This document shows positions 58,859 to 64,000 of a DNA stretch of 64,000 bases, in pieces; position 1 is the stretch's first letter; the number at the start of each line of letters is the position of its first letter. The position numbers and the translations under genes are program-made. The notes under the pieces were generated by a model. The model did not search any database, was not told the origin of the DNA, and worked only from the letters and a program-made list of their open reading frames with translations. The stretch lies in contig CAJFCV020000005.1 of assembly GCA_904066235.2 (NCBI GenBank), forward strand, positions 8,117,501-8,181,500. Direction: 5' to 3'. Origin of the DNA: Bursaphelenchus xylophilus. Its lineage: Eukaryota > Nematoda > Chromadorea > Rhabditida > Aphelenchoididae.

Positions 58859-60554
58859 TTAATGAGACTGTCTAAACGCAATACAAGTGACCTCTCCTTT
58901 GGTGGCCTCACAGAACAGGGAGCTCGAGTAGACGTAGCTGAAATGGCCGCGAGAACAAATCACATCAATCCGGCCGCCGAAGACCTTCTCGGCTTCCTTG
59001 TTGATCCGACGCTTGGAAATGGAAGAGTTCTCGGTGATTTGCTGAAAAATATTTTACAAGGAAAGTACTTCTATGGGGTGTGGAGTTACAGGTCGAGTCA
59101 TATATCAAAAAATTCGCAAAATTTTTCTGATTCTGAATATGTAAAAATTAGCTGCCTAATTTTTGTTTGTAAGGGTGAAAAAATCCTCTGAACTTTTCTC
59201 GCAACACCATGAAAATGCGCCTTTTTTACATTGCAACTACTAATTAAGGTGTAGTATAAATTAAATGCGATATTTTAAGGCTTGTAAAGATACCAGAGTT
59301 TACTTTAACTCAAAAGCAAGCTTTTGATTTGGTAAAAACTTTGTCAAAAAGGCATTTGCGTGGTGTTTCGAGAAAAGTTCCGAGGGTTTTTTTACCCTTA
59401 CAAACCAAAATTAGGCAGCTAATTTTTACATATTCAGAATCAGAGAAATTTTGCGAATTTTTTGATATATGACTCGACCTGTAACTCCACACCCCATAGA
59501 AGTACTTTCCTTGTTAAAAGTTGACAAAAGAAAAAAATTTTTGCCCTTGCTTTGCATGTCTAACGGAGACTTTTACTCTTTGCGAACTAAAAACTAATAA
59601 GAAAAATGGTGGGAGATACACCGAGAAAATTACGCGTTTGCCTATATTCTTGGATTTTTGCTGTTTCCTAATTTCAAAATTCTTCAAACCTACCTCCAAA
59701 ATCAGCTTCTTCAGCACTTGACTGTTACATTTGATGTCATCATCAGTCTCCGGCTTCTCAGTTTTGGCACTTTCTGCTTCGTCGATTGGCGACGGAGTAC
59801 TCTGATCAACTTTAACCAAAGTCTCGTCCTTCACAGAGCCATCAACACCGACTTCCTTCGAGAAAGGATCAGCTCTTTTTTGACGGTGTACATTCTTCGG
59901 AGCGTTGACTTCGCCCATTTGTTCGAAAACGGCCAAACCTTGAGTTGGAACGTCCTCGCCTTTCGTTTTAACGGGCTGCTGATCCAAGGGAAGGCCAGTC
60001 AAACGGGCTCGCTAAAAAATACATATAAAAATTTATTTTTTCATTGCTGTAAAATTTAATGTAATGTTTTTTTGGAAAGGGGACATTTTATGCGAGGAAA
60101 TAACTTTTGGAAAATTTCTTAAGATTTTCTAAAAAAATGGGTTAAAAATTTCGTTCCTTACTGACACATGTAGCCATGAACGTCTAATTGGCAGAACATT
60201 TTTTAATCCTTATTGTTAAAACATAACTTTTTGATGTTCTTGAAATTTGGTGACTAAAGTAATGTATGCAACTGGAGCACTATAAACTTTGCTATTTGAT
60301 TTGTTCTACAAGAACGTTTTCTGCTTGGGCCAGCCCGTATTATGATCAAAAAGACTTACCAATTCCAGTTCATCAGTTTCGCTTGGCTGAAGAGTCTTGT
60401 CATGTCGGGCGCGAGCTGCGCCACAGCATGGAGCCGCTGGAGCACAAGCTGCTTGCTGAGAACATCCACAACCACATCCGCCACTGGCTGCAGGGAAAAG
60501 GAAACCCGAGATTGGCAGGAAAACGAAGGAAATCAAGATAATTCCCTTGTACAT
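58859..60554 (-). CDS. Ground-like (GRL) secreted protein, Hedgehog-related family of nematodes
   Basis: Exons 58859-59041, 59694-60011 and 60360-60554 give 696 nt, 231 aa. Secreted protein of the nematode-specific warthog/groundhog/ground-like group, usually made by epidermis and glia and linked to cuticle or extracellular matrix. A signal peptide (MYKGIILISFVFLPISGFLF) is followed by a Cys/Gly cluster (GGCGCGCSQQAACAPAAPCC). The middle exon is polar and low-complexity. The C-terminal ground-like domain shows CNSQVLKKLILEQI, AEKVFGGRIDVICSRGHFSY, the FC pair and VTCIAF, all family hallmarks. A TATATAATAA-like stretch lies only ~10-15 nt before the ATG. A foldback element ends about 10 nt from the last 3' splice site. 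Confidence 0.88.
59052..59519. mobile_element. Foldback element in GRL intron
   Basis: About 468 bp with arms of roughly 165 bp. The left arm begins TTTTACAAGGAAAGTACTTC and the right arm is its near-perfect inverse. The inner part of each arm contains TTTCTCGAAACACC, which resembles the ends of the CAGGGTGTTTC foldback family. No coding capacity. Confidence 0.85.
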
Positions 60555-62607
60555 GGCTAAAGCTATATATAATAATTTAATAGAAAAATTAATTTTTCTG
60601 GCGATATCAAAACTAAAACTGAAATCGACTGTGGTCTCCACGCTCTACTCAAAGTCCAAAAAGTTTTATAAGTCAAACCGTTATCTACGAAAATCTCAAA
60701 TAAAAGTTAAAAAACGAAAGTTTTGAGCGCCGTTCAGACATCAAAACCAGCTGAAGATTATAAAACGAATTCTCCAGTGATTAGAAGCCGGCGCGGATTC
60801 CCGATCAGCGCGACGGAATTCGTACCGGTTCCGTTTTTTCAGATGGATCAACGAATGTCATGTTTAATTTATTTATTGTTCTGTTGATATCGTGGCATGT
60901 CGTTCGCGCAAAAGAAAGATTAATGGATTGGTTTATGGGCTAAATCCCATTGTAAACGATACGGAATCCGTCGTTAGTGCAGTGAGATGGTATGACAAAG
61001 AGGAAGGTGAAAAAAGTTTCGTTGTTCAAATTTCGTATAGTTTCGGGATGGAAAAACAAACTTGTTGAATACATAGGTCGTCTCTGCAAAAAATCAGCTA
61101 AAATTTTTAGCAATTGATGTTCGGAAATGGCCCAGTGAGCGCGAAAAATTGGAAGGGAATGTAAGCGGAACGCCACACGTCAAACCGGGGAGTCCGGTGA
61201 CCGGAATAGACCCTTCGCTATCGGTTTTTTACACTTCGTCTTGATTTCGCAGAGAAAGAGAGAAAAAAGACACGCAAAAGCGTACTCTCTCGCCCCAAAA
61301 ATTCCCCATTTCTTCCCCGACAAAACGTTTCTTCGCCTCTTTTTTTTGGCAAATTGCCAATCCATTCCCCGGACTGTTTTAGATTATCTCAGTTTGACGT
61401 GAGCCGTGCTTTTGACACTTTGATTACAATTAGGTTAGAGAGACAATTGATTTCTCTGGCTGTCTCTCCATTCCATAGTCTATTGTCTGCAAACATTGTT
61501 TATTGCCTCGGCGGTTTCTTGAGAGGAATTTTCAGATATCGATGCTATCTAAAATTTCAAAATTCGAATTTGAAAAATTTTTTTTATCCGGGATAATATA
61601 AATTTTTATCAAAACGCAACAAGTATTTTATATTTTTTTGACTTTACAATTGAGCATCTTATATCATTATCCCTGACATCCGTCGTCAATTTTATACTCA
61701 TCCCACCGAGTAGTCTTGTTTATTGCGTTATAAAAGATTTCCAAGTAATTAATTGGATAATAAAAATTTGACCTTCTAAAATACAAAAAAATTGAGATGA
61801 AAAAAATTGAGAAAAAAGTGCATTCACCGACACAAACGTAACAAGTAAAGTCAAGTCACAGAGAATTTGTTTGGTTATTGTACAATGTAAATTCAAAGTA
61901 ATCGATTTTAACAAAATACAAACAAGATTTTTAATAGGAAATTATGGGTGGAAGGTCGAGATTCGGTCAGGGAAATGGCCATAAAATATTTTGAAAAAAG
62001 TATTTTTTTTAATTTAAAATGTTAATTTTTGAAAAAAATTTTTTAAGAACAAAAAGAAAATTTTAAAAAATACATAGCAACAATTTAATAGAACTCCAAA
62101 ATTAAAAATAAAAAAAAACAAAAAAGATTAATGTTGCGTAAAATAAGTATTTTTCAATACACAAAAAATTTTTAAGACCTTAAAAATCAATTTTTTCTAA
62201 TATCTAACATAAAAATGCATTTAAAAAATTTTCCGCTGCATAAAAAATAATTTTTCGCCTATAAGACACTTTTTTGGCCAATTTCCAAAAAATAATTCTT
62301 TCTCTGTCTGACCGTATCATCTGACCTAGACAAGTAGACAACCGTCTACGGGCTGTAAGAAATGTTAAAACTTCTAATAGTTACAGTCTAAGCCCTTTGG
62401 ATATGAAGGAGATTTTTAAAAAATAAAAAAAATCAAACATAAAAAAATAGTGCGTAGAGAGTAGAGAGTGCCAAAAAAAGAGTATAAAAAATAATTTTTA
62501 CGTTGTAAATATTTTATTTACAATGTAAAAATTATTTCCGCGCGAAAAAACAAAATATGTATGTATATCGTAATTGTCGTATAAAATGTCGCCCGCAGTC
62601 TGCGGAT
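60555..62607. other. Intergenic region, nothing recognised
   Basis: About 2 kb between the GRL start and the G-alpha stop, extremely AT-rich at 61.9-62.5 kb. A short open frame follows an acceptor at 60841 (MDQRMSCLIYLLFC) but stops at once. It presumably holds the GRL promoter and G-alpha 3' UTR. Confidence 0.4.
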
Positions 62608-64000
62608 TCACATCATTCCTGCCTTTTGCAGATTCTTCTGGATGATCATGTCGCACACACTGCTGATGACCATTTGGACCTGATTCGTGTCCGTGGCGCA
62701 CGTCTCGTGCATGTAAATCGTCTTCTTGTCGGGATGTTGGTTTAGCTCAGCGAACTTCATTTTGATGAAATTCATCGCTTCTTCGTAGTTTTGGGCGCCT
62801 GAAAAGAGGGGGTTGACAAAGTTAATGTGATTGTAGATAAAGGTAAACCAATTGTAGGCTTTGAGGGCACTTGTCAGGTTGTGCTTGAGTCACATTTTTG
62901 CGATAAAACAAAGACAGGTAAAGGTAAGGACAAGGAGAGAAAAGGCAGGACATGAGAGAATCAGAGAGCCGAGAAGGTGTATGTGCTAATGAAATGACAG
63001 GAATTACTGTCTTCTGAAATACAGAGACGAAGAAATGAGCCCAGAAAGGTAAAAGGAGCGAGATTTAAAGAAATACATTATGCAGACTAGGGCTCGAGAC
63101 CAACGTTATACAAAAATCTTTGGGTTGCAAACTTTTCAATTTAAAGTTCAAGCCGACAAAAGAGTGTTAAAAGTGCGACAGTGTCGTACAGTGGGGGACC
63201 TGCCCTAGTGGCAAAAAACGTACCATTTTGCATCCAGAAGGCATCAAAAAATATGGCAAAATACCGGGGCTTCGGTAGTTGAGCCCCCCACGAAAGGAAG
63301 TTCAAACCCCCACTGTTTTGCCCGTTTCACACCCCACATAATGAACAAATAAGAATAAGACAAAAAATGTAAGTGGGGGTTTGATCTAAAACGTAGGGGG
63401 CTTGACCTAAAACGTAGGGGGCTTGTGCTGGACCATACAACTTGGATTAATTCTTTGAAATAAATTTTGGGGTTTAGAATGGACGAGGGGGTTTGTACTG
63501 GGTCATGGGGGGCTAAACTGGACTGCGGGGCTGTACTACCTTAGCCCCAAAATACCTCCTCTTCAAGTGAAAAAACACGGATTTCAAAAGCGCAACCGCT
63601 CTTTTTGTGATGAAAAGGGGCGCGCCCTCCAAAACGAAGTTCTTTCACTTGGAGAGGGATCCATTTTGCCACATTTTTGATACTTCCCGGAGGCAAAATG
63701 GTACGTTTTTTGCCACTGGATCAGGTCCTTTATGTATTTTCGTGAATTTTCGGGCTAAAGATATCGGTTGGTCTTGCAACGCGCGAGCTAGTTATTTCAA
63801 ACATTTCTTATTAAACAGCAATCCAAACTTGCCACAAGTCTCATCAAGATCTAAACGTCGCGCTTTGAGCACTTCCCTTTTCCATAAAATTTTAAAAGCC
63901 AGCCTTACCTTCGTAGTCCGGGAAGCAGGTAGTAATGTTGACTCGTTGAATCTTCTCCGCGAACAAATCCTTTTTGTTCAAGAAGAGGATCATGGCCGTG
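62608..64000 (-). CDS. Heterotrimeric G-protein alpha subunit, 3' part
   Basis: Exons 62608-62798 and 63909 to the window edge join in phase; the gene continues beyond 64000. Signal-transducing GTPase at the inner plasma membrane. Seen: [14 protein letters not shown] (the NKKD guanine-specificity box), the switch-distal [13 protein letters not shown], and [10 protein letters not shown] (the G5 TCAT box). The C-terminus is NLQKAGMM. It lacks the Cys at position -4 that pertussis toxin modifies in Gi/o; the end resembles nematode-specific GPA subunits acting in chemosensory neurons, though no orthologue is assigned. The 1,110-nt intron holds an MITE with a nested insertion. Confidence 0.93.
63189..63733. 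mobile_element. MITE family 2, copy interrupted by another element
   Basis: Left part 63189-63265 and right part 63549-63733 match the other family-2 copies (GTACCATTTTGCATCC and inverse). A 283-bp element separates them. The whole lies in the G-alpha intron. Confidence 0.85.
63266..63548. mobile_element. Nested GGGGCT-ended element with 8-bp target duplication
   Basis: Ends read GGGGCTTCGGTAGT and, inverted, GGGGCTAAGGTAGT. The 8-bp direct repeat AAAATACC lies on both sides (63258-63265 and 63549-63556), a hAT-like target size. The interior is G-rich with repeated GTAGGGGGCTTG units and has no coding frame. Confidence 0.82.

Overview
This is a eukaryotic window, almost certainly from a nematode. 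Three things point there: an Sre/Sra-superfamily chemoreceptor, a secreted ground-like (GRL) protein and a TWK-type two-pore potassium channel. Genes are broken by many short introns (often 40-70 nt) with GT..TTTCAG/TTTTAG borders, and the intergenic DNA is AT-rich and full of small inverted-repeat transposons. I cannot name the species. Gene models were built by hand from splice phase; total coding lengths divide by three in every complete model.

Layout. 0.6-7.6 kb (-): a 21-exon K2P channel of about 1,658 residues with an enormous glutamine-motif-rich tail. 8.1-10.3 kb (+): a secreted Thr/Ser/Pro/Glu-rich mucin-like protein. 10.4-14.2 kb (-): two near-identical GH27 alpha-galactosidase/N-acetylgalactosaminidase genes in tandem. 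15.0-16.4 kb (-): a 7-TM chemoreceptor. 17.0-20.0 kb: a dead mariner, an MITE and a hAT-type GC-rich MITE. 20.1-22.2 kb (-): a third, diverged GH27 gene. 22.9-30.2 kb (+): a mitochondrial carrier, RPB9 and a long-chain fatty-acid elongase. 30.3-32.1 kb (-): a Ser/Lys/Glu repeat protein with a PP1-docking-like motif. 36.8-38.4 kb (+): an SDR that has lost its catalytic lysine. 39.0-46.9 kb (-): four closely spaced genes in operon-like order, SLC39A9 > YIPF5 > LDHD > aldo-keto reductase. 46.9-55.3 kb: mostly empty, with one candidate small secreted peptide gene. 55.3-57.9 kb (+): two stand-alone TAZ zinc-finger mini-proteins. 58.9-60.6 kb (-): a GRL protein. 62.6 kb to the end (-): the 3' part of a G-protein alpha subunit.

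The most interesting signals are these: (1) the K2P tail, about 1,136 residues carrying at least a dozen x-Q-T/x-Q-V motifs that resemble a multivalent dynein-light-chain (LC8) platform, plus a roughly 200-residue M2-M3 loop; (2) two neighbouring oxidoreductases, an SDR and an AKR, that have both lost canonical catalytic residues; (3) tandem GH27 copies in which one has a rewritten substrate-specificity loop; (4) paired TAZ-only proteins with all twelve zinc ligands but no other domain; (5) foldback and MITE families repeatedly placed inside introns, including one hAT-type element nested in an MITE with clean target duplications. RNA genes and CRISPR were not seen.
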